Source: Frondihabitans sp. PAMC 28766 (lineage in GTDB: Bacteria; Actinomycetota; Actinomycetes; Actinomycetales; Microbacteriaceae). From it: a stretch of DNA of 64,000 bases. The notes beneath the pieces were generated by a model that was not told the origin of the DNA, searched no databases, and saw nothing but the letters and a program-made list of their open reading frames with translations. The position numbers were made by a program, and so were the translations under genes. This document shows positions 53,857 through 62,224 of the stretch, piece by piece (the first letter of the stretch is position 1; each line of letters starts with the position of its first letter). The stretch is from assembly GCF_001577365.1 (NCBI RefSeq), contig NZ_CP014513.1:1736001-1800000 (forward strand), in the 5' to 3' direction.

Positions 53857-54549
53857 ATGAGCGACAGCCGCGGCCTCGTCGTGGTGGTCGAGGACGAGCC
53901 GGCCATCGCCGACATCGAACGCATCTACCTGGTCGACGCGGGCTTCACCGTGCACGTCTCCCGCGACGGCGAGAGCGGGCTCGACGCGATCCGCCGCCTG
54001 CGACCGGTCGCCGCGATCATCGACATCGGCCTCCCGGCGATGGACGGCATCGAGCTGTGCCGCACTCTGCGCGACGCCGACGACTGGACGCCGATCGTAT
54101 TCGTCACCGCCCGCGACTCCGAGGTCGATCGCATCCTGGGGCTCGAGCTCGGTGCCGACGACTACGTGACCAAGCCCTTCTCGGCCCGTGAGCTCGCATC
54201 CCGTGTCAAAGGACTCGTTCGTCGCAGCGCTCTCGGCGGCCGGTCGGCGATGCTCGAGCTCGGTGAGCTGCGCCTCGATCAGCGCGAGCGTCGTGTGACG
54301 GTCGGCGGCGCCCCCGTCGAGCTGACGGCGACCGAATTCGATCTGCTGGCCCATCTCATGGCGAGCCCCGGCCAGGTGTTCGCCCGCAGCCAGCTGCTGT
54401 CGGCGGTCTGGGGCGTGGCAGACTACCGGGGCAGCCGCACCGTCGACGTGCACGTCGCTCAGCTGCGGTCGAAGCTCGGCGAGGCGTTCGGGCTGCGGAC
54501 GATCCGGGGCGTGGGCTACGCGCTCGACGCTCCGGCGGCAGGACGCTGA
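53857..54549 (+). CDS. OmpR/PhoB-type response regulator
   Basis: This 230-residue regulator has a receiver domain with the acidic pair E12-D13, phosphoacceptor Asp56 (IIDIGLPAMDG) and Lys106 (DYVTKPFS). Its winged-helix output domain reads LTATEFDLLAHLMASPGQVFARSQLLSAVWG and then RTVDVHVAQLRSKLGE. It would be phosphorylated by the kinase encoded 1 bp downstream. TTGAAT lies six bases before the ATG. The secreted repeat protein gene is divergent 139 bp away and is a candidate target. Confidence 0.93.
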   Translation: MSDSRGLVVVVEDEPAIADIERIYLVDAGFTVHVSRDGESGLDAIRRLRPVAAIIDIGLPAMDGIELCRTLRDADDWTPIVFVTARDSEVDRILGLELGADDYVTKPFSARELASRVKGLVRRSALGGRSAMLELGELRLDQRERRVTVGGAPVELTATEFDLLAHLMASPGQVFARSQLLSAVWGVADYRGSRTVDVHVAQLRSKLGEAFGLRTIRGVGYALDAPAAGR

Positions 54550-54550
54550 C

Positions 54551-55950
54551 GTGGCCCGTCGTCGCTCGTCGCTCGCGTCCCGCATCGTGCTCGCCACCGT
54601 CAGCGTCGCCCTCCTCGCCGCGGTCGCGACCGGTGTCGTGGCCTTCCAGCTCGTGCGCCAGGTCGCGGTGGCGCAGACGCGCGACGTGCTGCGGTCGACG
54701 ATCCAGGTCGTGGCGGCGGCGCCGATCGACGATCGCGCCGCTCTCGTGCGGAACCTCGACCGAAGCCACGTCCGCGGCATCCGGGTCGTGCTCGTCGGGG
54801 CGGCAGGGCGACTCACCCCCGCATCAGGAGCCGGCGTCCCCGCCTCGGCCTTCACCCGACTCGCCCGCAACGGCGCGGTCTCCGAGCGCGACACCGCGAA
54901 CGGCCGCTCCCTGCTCGTCGAGGGTGTGACGATCTCGGGCTCGCAGGCGGTGGTCGCAACACAAGACTTCTCCCTCGTGCAGTCGGCGAACCGGCGCCTC
55001 GTCGCACGTCTCGCGATCGCCGTGGCGCTCGGTGTCGTCGTCGCCGTGGGCGTCGGCATCCTGGTGGCTCGTCTCGTCTCGCGGCCCCTCCGTCGCGCGG
55101 CCGCGTCGGCACGAGAGCTCGCCGGCGGCCGCCGCGGTGTGGTCGCGGCCCGCCGAGCATCCGGAGATGACGAGACCAGGATCGCCGAGGTGGCCGACAT
55201 CGAGCAGGCCCTCGCTTCGCTCGACGCCGCGCTGGCCTCCTCGGAGGGGCGCCAGCACGAGTTCCTGCTCTCCATCTCGCACGAGATCCGCACGCCGCTG
55301 ACCGCGATCCGGGGTTACGCCGACGCTCTGGCCGACGGCCTGGTGCCCGAGGCGGCACTGCCCACGATCGGCCGCACGCTCGTGGCCGAGACCGGGCGGC
55401 TCGAGGCCTTCACGCGCGACCTGCTCGAGCTGGCGCGTCTCGAAGCCGACGACTTCGCGATCCGGCCCGAACCCCTCGATCTCGTGACAGTCGTCGTGTC
55501 GTCGGCGACCGCCTGGGGGCTCGCGCCGATGCCCTCTCGGTGCGCATCGACGTGCACGCGCCCGCGCCCACCCCCGTCACGACCGACCCGATGCGGGTCC
55601 GGCAACTCGTCGACGGCCTGCTCGAGAACGCTCTGCGCGCCTCGCCGGCCGGCACCGTCGTCTCTGTCTCCGTCGGCGTCGCGCAGGCGCAGGATGCCAC
55701 GGCGCAGCGCGCGCAGATCACCGTCAGCGACCAGGGCCCCGGCCTCACCCCCGGCGACACGGCCGATGCGTTCGAGCGCGGCGCCCTCCGCGACCGCTAC
55801 AGCGGCGACCGGCCCGTCGGCACCGGCCTCGGCCTCTCGATCGCCGCGCGGCTCGTGCGGCGCCTCGGCGGCACGATCGCAGCCGGCCAGGCGCCCGGCG
55901 GCGGCGCGGCGTTCACCGTAGAGCTTCCGGTCTCGCCCGCCGGTGGCTAG
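54551..55950 (+). CDS. Sensor histidine kinase (apparent frameshift)
   Basis: The corrected product of about 466 residues is a membrane kinase. It has an N-terminal helix (RIVLATVSVALLAAVATGVVAF), a short extracellular sensor, a second helix (AIAVALGVVVAVGVGILVA), HAMP-like RPLRRAAASARELAGG and the phosphoacceptor His244 (SISHEIRTPLTAIRGYADAL). The frame then breaks: ATAWG is followed in the next frame by SVRIDVHAPAP, N-box LLENALRASP, DQGPGLTPGD and GTGLGLSIAARLVRRLGG. Adding one G to GGGGG at 55515-55519 gives TAWGARADALSV and restores the ATPase domain. A base-calling error is likely. Signal unknown. Confidence 0.9.
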
Positions 55951-56057
55951 CTCGGCTCGTCGCCGGCCTCGGGAAAATGGCTCTCGAGGTGGGATCGCAG
56001 TGCCGCGCTGAGCTCCTCGTCATCGTCTGCCGCCGAGGCGCTCGGCAGACCGGCCAT
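55947..56057 (-). CDS. Possible 36-aa protein
   Basis: A short frame MAGLPSASAADDDEELSAAL...SHFPEAGDEPS ends 4 bp inside the 3' end of the kinase gene, tail to tail. The acidic helical composition looks protein-like, and GGGAGG lies about 25 bp upstream, too far for the ATG at 56057, so the true start may be earlier or non-standard. I recognise no family. It may be a chance frame. Confidence 0.2.
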   Translation of the reverse strand: MAGLPSASAADDDEELSAALRSHLESHFPEAGDEPS

Positions 56058-56117
56058 GAACGTCGTCGTGATGAGCGCCCTCCCTTTCGGATACTGACGA
56101 TGGTGCTGCCACGCACA

Positions 56118-56208
56118 CGATCGCGACACAGAACCACGATATTGCGTGGTTCGGCGTCGCGATCGTGGGTGAATCCGTCCAGATCGCGGTGCGGCGTCCC
56201 GATCCTGG
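56118..56208 (-). repeat. 91-bp dispersed intergenic repeat, copy B (inverted relative to copy A)
   Basis: Read on the minus strand this matches 48781-48871 without gaps. The first 18 bases are identical (56191-56208), overall about 77 percent by hand count. The palindromic half is better preserved than in copy A: CGATCGCGAC and GTCGCGATCG pair fully, and GAACCAC/GTGGTTC close an 8-nt loop (56118-56165). The paired stem bases are mostly conserved while loop and bubble bases differ, as expected if the hairpin matters. It lies between the convergent kinase and ycaQ-like genes. Confidence 0.75.
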
Positions 56209-56252
56209 GCTGGAACGGCCTCGGCGGCCGCATAACGTGCGGCCGGGCGGCG

Positions 56253-57470
56253 CTACAGCGCCCGCACGCCCGCCGCGAGAGCCGGCGCGAGGTCGCCGCG
56301 GTCGACGACCTCGACCGCGCCGAGGCCCTGCCACGCAGCCGTTCGACCCAGAAGCGCCGCGAGGCGCTCGACGTCGACGCGCTGCCCCTCCTCGTGCCAG
56401 GCGGCCTGGACGCGCAGGATGCCGGCCTGCCGATCGCTCTTGAGGTCTACCCGCCCGACGAGGGCGTCGTCCTGCAGCACGGGCAGCACGTAGTAGCCGA
56501 AGACGCGCTTCGGCTGCGGCGTGTAGATCTCGATGCGGTAGTGGAACCCGAACATCCGCTCGGCCCGCGACCGCTCCCACACGATGGGGTCGAATGGCGA
56601 CAGCAGCGCGTCGGCCTGGATGCGGCGCGGCAGCTTGGCATCGCGGTGCACGAATGTCGGCCGCTTCCAGCCGGGCACCTCGACGCGTTCGATCTCGCCC
56701 GCTTCGTCGAGGTCGCGGAGGGCGGCGGTCGCATCGACGGTCTTGAGACGGAAGTAGTCGGCGAGGTCGGAGACCGTGCCGATGCCGTGCGCCTTGGCCG
56801 CGTGCAGCATGAGCTCTCTGTGCGCGTCGGCCCGCGAGATCGTCGTGTCGAGCACGGAGGCGGGCAGGATCTGCTCGGGCAGCCCGTAGGTGCGCTCGAA
56901 CCGCGTGCGCCCGGCGCTGACCACTCGGCCGGTGCGGAACAGCACCTCCAGCCCGCGCTTGACGTCGCTCCAACCCCACCAGGGCCCCTGTCGCACGTTC
57001 GACTCGTGTTCGATGGCGCTGGCCTGCAGAGGCCCCGAGGCGCGCAACTCGGCCAGCAGCCACTCCAGCATCGGGCCGTTCGCCGAGGCCCACGTGTCGG
57101 CGTCGGAGGTGTAGTAGTCGCGGTACTCCGCCATCTTCCACCGCCAGAGGGGCCAGGATGCCACGGGCAGGAATGCGGCCTCGTGCGCCCAGTACTCGGT
57201 GTAGCGGCCGCTAGCCGCGAACGTGAGCCGGTCGAGCAGGGTGCGGTCGTACGCCCCCAGCCGCGCGAAGAGCGGCAGGTAGTGGCTCCGCTCGAAGACG
57301 TTGACCGAGTCGATCTGGACGAGCCCGAGGCGGTCGATCATGAGGTTGAGCTGCCGCGTGGCAGGGACGGGCCCGCCCGCGCCGTCGGAGCCGAGGCCGC
57401 CCGTGCCGAACCCCTGCGCGGCCAACGCGATGCGACGAGCCTGGGCGGGGGAGACGAGAGGCTTGACCAC
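56253..57470 (-). CDS. YcaQ-like winged-helix DNA glycosylase family protein
   Basis: This 405-residue protein matches the YcaQ/HTH_42 family, which in E. coli unhooks DNA interstrand crosslinks. It has the QIDSVNVFERSHYLPLFARLG segment near 62, YWAHEAAFLPV near 101, winged-helix parts (GTVSDLADYFRL; LRDLDEAGEIERVEV) and the C-terminal LLSPFDPIVWERSRAERMFGFHYRIEIYTP near 300. TAGGGT (57478-57483) lies seven bases before the GTG start, so it is probably leaderless. It is divergent from the AI-2E-type transporter 60 bp away. Confidence 0.85.
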   Translation of the reverse strand: MVKPLVSPAQARRIALAAQGFGTGGLGSDGAGGPVPATRQLNLMIDRLGLVQIDSVNVFERSHYLPLFARLGAYDRTLLDRLTFAASGRYTEYWAHEAAFLPVASWPLWRWKMAEYRDYYTSDADTWASANGPMLEWLLAELRASGPLQASAIEHESNVRQGPWWGWSDVKRGLEVLFRTGRVVSAGRTRFERTYGLPEQILPASVLDTTISRADAHRELMLHAAKAHGIGTVSDLADYFRLKTVDATAALRDLDEAGEIERVEVPGWKRPTFVHRDAKLPRRIQADALLSPFDPIVWERSRAERMFGFHYRIEIYTPQPKRVFGYYVLPVLQDDALVGRVDLKSDRQAGILRVQAAWHEEGQRVDVERLAALLGRTAAWQGLGAVEVVDRGDLAPALAAGVRAL

Positions 57471-57477
57471 GACTCCG

Positions 57478-57524
57478 ACCCTAACGACCCCCACCGTCAT
57501 CACGCGTCGGCGTCGCCCTAGACT
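57478..57524. promoter_or_regulatory. Divergent leaderless promoter pair
   Basis: TAGGGT on the minus strand (57478-57483, seven bases before the GTG at 57470) and TAGACT on the plus strand (57519-57524, six bases before the ATG at 57531) face away from each other. Neither gene has a ribosome site. Confidence 0.55.
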
Positions 57525-57530
57525 GGCGGG

Positions 57531-58658
57531 ATGGAGCGCCCCACCGACCGTGCCCTGCCCGTGGGCATGCAGATCGCGGGCGCCTGGGCGTGGCGCATCC
57601 TCGCCATCGCCGGGGTCATCGCGCTCTTCCTGCTGATCGTCTCCGAGCTGCAGATGATCGTGATCCCGCTGATGGTCGCGATCCTGATCTCGGCGCTTCT
57701 CGTGCCCGGGGCCGCCTTCCTCCAGCGACACGGATGGCCGAAATGGGTCGCGATCGTCGTCGTGATCCTGGTGGTGCTCGGCATCCTCGCGGGGCTCGGC
57801 TTCCTGGTGGTGACGCAGATCGTCGACGAGCTGCCAGAGCTGCGGCACCGCACGTTCCACGCCTACACCGACGTCCGCGGCTTCCTCACGGTCGAGCCGT
57901 TCCACTTCTCCAACACGCAGCTGAACGGCTACTTCCACGACGGGGTCAAGGCCCTGCAGACCGACACGAACGGGCTGCTCGCCGGCGCGCTCTCGCTCGG
58001 CTCGTCGTTCGGCCACTTCTTCACGGGGCTGCTGCTCACCGTCTTCGGCACAATCATCCTGCTCATCGACGGCAGGTCGGTCTGGCGCTGGACGGTGCGG
58101 CTCTTCCCGAAGCGCGCCCGATCCGCGATCGACGGGGCCGGGCAGGCAGGCTGGGTGACGCTGACGAACTTCGTCAAGGTGCAGATCTTCGTCGCCCTGG
58201 TCAACTCGGTCGGCATCGGCGTGATCGCCGGGATCCTGCACATCCCGCTCGCCTTCCCGATCGCCGTCGTCGTCTTCCTGGGCTCGTTCATCCCGATCAT
58301 CGGATCGATCGTGACCGGCATCATCGCCGTCTTCGTCGCGCTGGTCTACAACGGCTGGGTCGTCGCGCTGATCATGCTCGCCGGCGTGCTGTTCATCCAC
58401 CTGCTCGAGAGCCAGGTGCTGCAGCCGCTCGTCATGGGCAACGCCGTCCGGGTGCATCCCCTCGCCGTCGTGTTCGCCGTCGCCGGTGGGGCCCTCGTCG
58501 CCGGGATCGCCGGCGCCCTGTTCGCCGTGCCCGTGGTGGCGACCCTGAACACGATGGTCAACCACATCGCGAAGGGTGGTTGGAGGCCGCCTCCCAGCGT
58601 CGACGACGACCATGACCCCCTCGACGCAACCCCTCCGAAAGGCACCGCCGATGTCTGA
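57531..58658 (+). CDS. AI-2E family transporter (TqsA/PerM family)
   Basis: This 375-residue membrane protein has about eight helices. Family landmarks are WRILAIAGVIALFLLIVSELQMIVIPLMVAILIS near 19, GWVTLTNFVKVQIFVALVNSVGIGV near 203, AFPIAVVVFLGSFIPIIGSIVTGIIAV near 241 and HPLAVVFAVAGGALVAGIAGALFAVPV near 305. Family members export small molecules, including AI-2 in E. coli, or exchange ions. The specific cargo here is unknown. Its end overlaps the ilvA start by 8 bp. Confidence 0.9.
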   Translation: MERPTDRALPVGMQIAGAWAWRILAIAGVIALFLLIVSELQMIVIPLMVAILISALLVPGAAFLQRHGWPKWVAIVVVILVVLGILAGLGFLVVTQIVDELPELRHRTFHAYTDVRGFLTVEPFHFSNTQLNGYFHDGVKALQTDTNGLLAGALSLGSSFGHFFTGLLLTVFGTIILLIDGRSVWRWTVRLFPKRARSAIDGAGQAGWVTLTNFVKVQIFVALVNSVGIGVIAGILHIPLAFPIAVVVFLGSFIPIIGSIVTGIIAVFVALVYNGWVVALIMLAGVLFIHLLESQVLQPLVMGNAVRVHPLAVVFAVAGGALVAGIAGALFAVPVVATLNTMVNHIAKGGWRPPPSVDDDHDPLDATPPKGTADV

Positions 58659-59892
58659 TCTCACCCTTGCCGGGCCGACGCTCGCGCAGTTCCACGAAGC
58701 CCGCGAGCGGGTGTCGCGGGTCGCCCACGTCACGCCGATGGAGAGCTCGAAGTTCTTGTCGGAGGTGCTCGGTTCGCCGGTCTACCTCAAGTGCGAGAAC
58801 CTGCAGCGCACCGGGTCGTACAAGATCCGCGGGGCCTACAACCGGCTGTCGCTGCTGACCGACGACGAGCGGGCGCACGGGGTCGTCGCGGCCTCGGCCG
58901 GCAACCACGCGCAGGGTGTCGCTCTCGCTGCCCGCGAGCTGGGCATCACGGCGACGATCTTCATGCCGGTGGGCGTCGCTCTGCCCAAGCTGCAGGCCAC
59001 CCGCGACTACGGTGCCCAGGTCGTGCTGAGCGGCCATTCGGTCGAAGACGCCCTGCGGGCCGCGAAAGAGTTCAGCGACTCGACGGCTGCGGTCTTCATC
59101 CCACCCTACGACCACCCCGACGTGATCGCCGGCCAGGGCACCCTCGGCCTCGAGATCCTCGACCAGGTGCCCGACGTCGAGACGATCGTCATGGCGATCG
59201 GCGGCGGCGGCCTGATCTCGGGCGTCGCCAGCGCCGTCACGCAGACGCGCGCCCGGACGGGGGGCGGCATCAGGATCATCGGGGTGCAGGCTGCGAACTC
59301 GGCCCCCTACGCGCTGTCGATGAAACTCGGCGCGCTCACGGCCGTCGAGCCCACGCCGACGATCGCCGACGGGATCGCCGTCGCGAAGCCCGGCATCCTG
59401 AACTTCGAGATCGTTCGCCAGGTGGTCGACGAGGTCGTGACGGTCGGCGACGACGACACCGCCCGGGCGATCCTGGTGCTGCTCGAGCGCGCCAAGCAGG
59501 TCGTCGAGCCGGCCGGCGCCGTCGGCGTCGCGGCCATTCTGACCGAGCAGGTGCAGGCCCTCGGCAAGACGGTCGTCGTGCTGTCGGGCGGCAACATCGA
59601 CCCGCTGATGATGGAGCGAGTCATCAGCCGCGGCCTCGCCGCCTCTGAGCGCTACCTGCACTTCAGGGTGATGCTGCCGGATCGCCCGGGGCAGCTCGCT
59701 CGCGTGTCGGAGATCATCTCGGAGGTGAACGCCAACGTGGTCGAGGTGTTGCACACCCGACACGGCCGGGGCCTGCAGATCAGTGAGGTCGAACTCGAGC
59801 TGAGCGTCGAGACCCGTGGGCCGGAGCACGCCGACCAGGTGATGGAGCGACTGCGCGAGAACGGGTTCGAGCCCGTCCCCGCGCAGTCCTGA
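58651..59892 (+). CDS. ilvA: Threonine ammonia-lyase (single ACT-like domain form)
   Basis: This 413-residue PLP enzyme deaminates threonine to 2-oxobutyrate, the first step toward isoleucine. The PLP lysine is K58 (GSYKIRGA). ASAGNHAQGVALAA near 92 and the phosphate-binding loop AIGGGGLISGVA near 187 follow. The C-terminal 80 residues (HFRVMLPDRPGQLARVSEIISEVNANVVEVLH) are one ACT domain, as in the shorter IlvA/TdcB-like forms common in actinobacteria. It overlaps the AI-2E gene by 8 bp and converges with greA. Confidence 0.93.
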   Translation: MSDLTLAGPTLAQFHEARERVSRVAHVTPMESSKFLSEVLGSPVYLKCENLQRTGSYKIRGAYNRLSLLTDDERAHGVVAASAGNHAQGVALAARELGITATIFMPVGVALPKLQATRDYGAQVVLSGHSVEDALRAAKEFSDSTAAVFIPPYDHPDVIAGQGTLGLEILDQVPDVETIVMAIGGGGLISGVASAVTQTRARTGGGIRIIGVQAANSAPYALSMKLGALTAVEPTPTIADGIAVAKPGILNFEIVRQVVDEVVTVGDDDTARAILVLLERAKQVVEPAGAVGVAAILTEQVQALGKTVVVLSGGNIDPLMMERVISRGLAASERYLHFRVMLPDRPGQLARVSEIISEVNANVVEVLHTRHGRGLQISEVELELSVETRGPEHADQVMERLRENGFEPVPAQS

Positions 59893-59907
59893 GCCTGTGG
59901 TGGCTCG

Positions 59908-60399
59908 TCAGGGCAGGTAGGGCGCGACAGCGGTGATGGAGACCGAGATCTCTTTGCCGTTGGGCGCCGTGTACGAGGTGGTCGTGCCGGCCGTCTTGCC
60001 GTCGATCGCCTCGCCGAGGGGGCTCGTCGGGCTGTAGACCGTGAGGTCGCTGCCGGGCGCGATGATCTCGCGGCTGCCGAGCACGAACGTCGACTCGTCG
60101 CCGGCGATCGTCGCCGTGATGAGCATTCCGGGGCCGACGATGCCGGTGTCGGCCGCGCCCTCCGAGATGGTCGCCGTCTTGAGGAGGTTCGTCAGGGTGC
60201 GGATGCGGGCCTCGATCTTGGCCTGCTCGTCTTTGGCGGCGTGATATCCGCCGTTCTCTTTCAGGTCGCCCTCTTCTCGGGCGGCGGCGATGCGCCCCAC
60301 GATCTCGTCGCGACCCGACGTGCTGAGGGTCTCGAGCTCGGCTTCGAGTCGGTCGTGGGCCTCCTGCGAGAGCCACGTGGTCGATTCTGTGTTGCTCAT
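59908..60399 (-). CDS. greA: Transcription elongation factor GreA
   Basis: This 163-residue factor enters the RNA polymerase secondary channel and stimulates cleavage of backtracked RNA. The N-terminal coiled coil carries the acidic tip residues D45 and E48 (REEGDLKENGGYHAAKDEQ). The C-terminal FKBP-like domain has YSPTSPLGEAIDGKTAGTT. The ATG at 60399 is preceded by AGGAGA. It is the second gene after DUF4307, separated by a strong terminator. Confidence 0.96.
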   Translation of the reverse strand: MSNTESTTWLSQEAHDRLEAELETLSTSGRDEIVGRIAAAREEGDLKENGGYHAAKDEQAKIEARIRTLTNLLKTATISEGAADTGIVGPGMLITATIAGDESTFVLGSREIIAPGSDLTVYSPTSPLGEAIDGKTAGTTTSYTAPNGKEISVSITAVAPYLP

Positions 60400-60416
60400 T
60401 GCTTCTCCTAGCACCG

Positions 60417-60447
60417 AAAAAAGGAGACCGGCCCTGTGGCCGGTCTC
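60417..60447 (-). terminator. Rho-independent terminator of the DUF4307 gene
   Basis: On the minus strand a perfect 10-bp stem, GAGACCGGCC/GGCCGGTCTC with loop ACAG, is followed by CC and six T. It is the only textbook intrinsic terminator in the window. It ends 18 bp before the greA start, so greA must have its own promoter or depend on read-through. Confidence 0.92.
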
Positions 60448-60466
60448 GAAGGTGAATCAGGCGAGT

Positions 60467-60928
60467 TTAGGGCAGCCAGCACTTGTCGATCAAGCCCGTG
60501 ACCCCGCGGTTCATGGTCTTGATCTGGGTGACGTAGGTGTTGGACGACTGGGTCGAGGCCGGGAGGTGCACGACCTTCCAACCCACGATGTCGAAGCCGG
60601 AGTTCAACACTTCGACGGCACAGTCGACCCTCGTGCCCGGGTCGGTGCTCACCTCGCTGGTGACCGATGCTGAGTGGTTGTTGTGAATCACGTAGCCGGC
60701 GTCGTTCGTGTCGACCGAGGCGCTGGTGCCGTCGAAACCGGCCCAGACCACCCAGACGAAGAAGATCGCCGCGAAGGCGACGCCGACGATGGCGCCGATC
60801 CAGCGTCGCCGCAGGCGGAACGTGCGAGACCGACCGTAGCGACGGTCGAGAGCAGTCGCGAATTCGCGCGATTCGCCCGGCTCCTGAGAGCTGTGCGACT
60901 CGTGTGTGCGTGAAGGGGTGGGCGCCAC
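60467..60928 (-). CDS. DUF4307 membrane protein
   Basis: This 153-residue protein has a basic cytosolic start (ATALDRRYGRSRTFRLRRRWIG), one membrane helix (AIVGVAFAAIFFVWVVWAGF, about 45-64) and an extracellular beta-rich DUF4307 domain (VSTDPGTRVDCAVEVLNSGFDIVGWKVVHLP). GGACGGAG lies upstream of the GTG start at 60928. It is divergent from mca and upstream of greA, as in many actinobacteria. Function unknown. Confidence 0.85.
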   Translation of the reverse strand: MAPTPSRTHESHSSQEPGESREFATALDRRYGRSRTFRLRRRWIGAIVGVAFAAIFFVWVVWAGFDGTSASVDTNDAGYVIHNNHSASVTSEVSTDPGTRVDCAVEVLNSGFDIVGWKVVHLPASTQSSNTYVTQIKTMNRGVTGLIDKCWLP

Positions 60929-60977
60929 CGACGAACTCCGTCCGATTATCCTTGAGCACAGGTTAGCAACGCTGGCC

Positions 60978-61877
60978 GTGACAGAAATCCGAGGATCCCC
61001 CTTGCCCCTGCGTCTCCTGGCGGTGCACGCCCATCCCGATGACGAGTCCAGCAAGGGCTCGGCCACCTACGCCCACTACGTGAAGCAGGGCGCCGAGGTT
61101 CTGGTCGTCAGCGCGACCGGCGGCGAGCAGGGCTCGATCCTCAACGAGCACCTCGGGCCGAAGGCCCACGCCGAGCGCGACATCGCGGGCCTCCGCGTCC
61201 TCGAGATGGCGAAGGCGCAGCGGGTCATGGGCGTCGACCACGTCTGGCTCGGCTACAGCGACTCCGGGCTGCCCGAGGAGGGCGAGCCGGTCGCCGTCAA
61301 CTCGTTCGCGACGATCCCGCTCGAGATCTCGGCCGAGCCGCTCGTGCGCATCATCCGCCGCTTCAAGCCCCAGGTGCTCGTCACCTACGACGAGAACGGC
61401 GGCTACCCCCACCCCGATCACATCCGCACTCACGAGATCTCGGTCTTCGCCTACGAGGCTGCCGCCGACCCCGCGCGCTACCCCGACGCCGGCCCCGCCT
61501 GGCAGATCTCCAAGCTCTACTACGACCGCATCATGAACACCGCCAAGATGCACGCGATCTACGCGGCCATCAAAGAGGAGACGCCCGACTCGCCGATCCT
61601 GAAGGAGATGGACGAGATGTTCGAGCGCTGGGGCGACAACCGGCCCGACCTCTCGACCACGCGCATCGACGTCGCCGCCGCCTTCCCCGTCCGAGACGAG
61701 GCCCTCAAGGCGCACGCGAGCCAGGTCGACCCGACCGGATTCTTCTTCCGCTATCCGCTCGAACTGCAGACGCGGGTCTGGCCGACCGAAGACTTCCAGC
61801 TCATCGATTCGAAAGTCGAGACCACCCTGCCCGAGACAGACCTCTTCGCCGGCATCCCCGTGGAGGTGACCGCGTGA
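60978..61877 (+). CDS. mca: Mycothiol S-conjugate amidase
   Basis: This 299-residue zinc amidase cleaves mycothiol-toxin conjugates so that mercapturates can be exported. It has the LmbE/PIG-L metal motif HAHPDDES at 17-24, VSATGGEQGSIL near 44, DENGGYPHPDHIRTHE near 137 and the C-terminal PTGFFFRYPLELQTRVWPTEDFQL that is typical of Mca rather than MshB. The GTG at 60978 is chosen because upstream residues are not conserved and TATCCT lies at 60947-60952. The next gene overlaps by four bases. Confidence 0.93.
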   Translation: MTEIRGSPLPLRLLAVHAHPDDESSKGSATYAHYVKQGAEVLVVSATGGEQGSILNEHLGPKAHAERDIAGLRVLEMAKAQRVMGVDHVWLGYSDSGLPEEGEPVAVNSFATIPLEISAEPLVRIIRRFKPQVLVTYDENGGYPHPDHIRTHEISVFAYEAAADPARYPDAGPAWQISKLYYDRIMNTAKMHAIYAAIKEETPDSPILKEMDEMFERWGDNRPDLSTTRIDVAAAFPVRDEALKAHASQVDPTGFFFRYPLELQTRVWPTEDFQLIDSKVETTLPETDLFAGIPVEVTA

Positions 61878-62197
61878 GCATCCTCCTGACGGCCCAGACC
61901 GCCCTCGTCACTGTCCTCGCCGAGTCCGGGCCAACGCAGCTGCCCGTGCAGAAGGTCTCCGACAACCAGGTCACACCCGGCTGGATCGGCTTCCTCGCGA
62001 TCTTCTTCGTCGGCGTGGCCACACTCTTCTTGATCATCGACATGACCCGCCGGGTGCGCCGCACCCGGTATCGCGGCGAGATCCGCGAGCAGATCGAGCT
62101 CGAGCGGCAGCAGGCGGCCGAGGCCGCCGCCACTCTCGACGACGAGCTGCGCGGCGGCGGGCACGAGCAGCCCGCGTCGCCGGCAGAGCCCCGCTAG
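61874..62197 (+). CDS. Small membrane protein of the mca operon, unknown function
   Basis: This 107-residue protein begins with a short hydrophobic start, has one clear membrane helix (PGWIGFLAIFFVGVATLFLIIDM, about 34-56) and a charged cytosolic tail predicted as helix (RGEIREQIELERQQAAEAAATLDDEL). The GTG overlaps the mca stop (GTGA). A similar small gene follows mca in relatives as far as I recall. No function is known to me. Confidence 0.75.
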   Translation: MSILLTAQTALVTVLAESGPTQLPVQKVSDNQVTPGWIGFLAIFFVGVATLFLIIDMTRRVRRTRYRGEIREQIELERQQAAEAAATLDDELRGGGHEQPASPAEPR

Positions 62198-62224
62198 CCC
62201 GGTCTCGCGCGATCCTGCGGCCTG

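Noticed and set aside
51970..55293. A minus-strand open frame of about 1100 codons opposite the Ig-like protein, response regulator and kinase
   Set aside because: In high-GC DNA the antisense of real genes often stays open. The translation is rich in Arg, Ala and His, has no conserved motif, and only a short internal segment corresponds to the real minus-strand repeat protein.
55947..56129. A 60-codon frame starting at a GTG inside the 91-bp repeat
   Set aside because: The first part lies in the palindromic repeat and has no ribosome site. Only the 36-codon end looks protein-like, and it is listed with low confidence.
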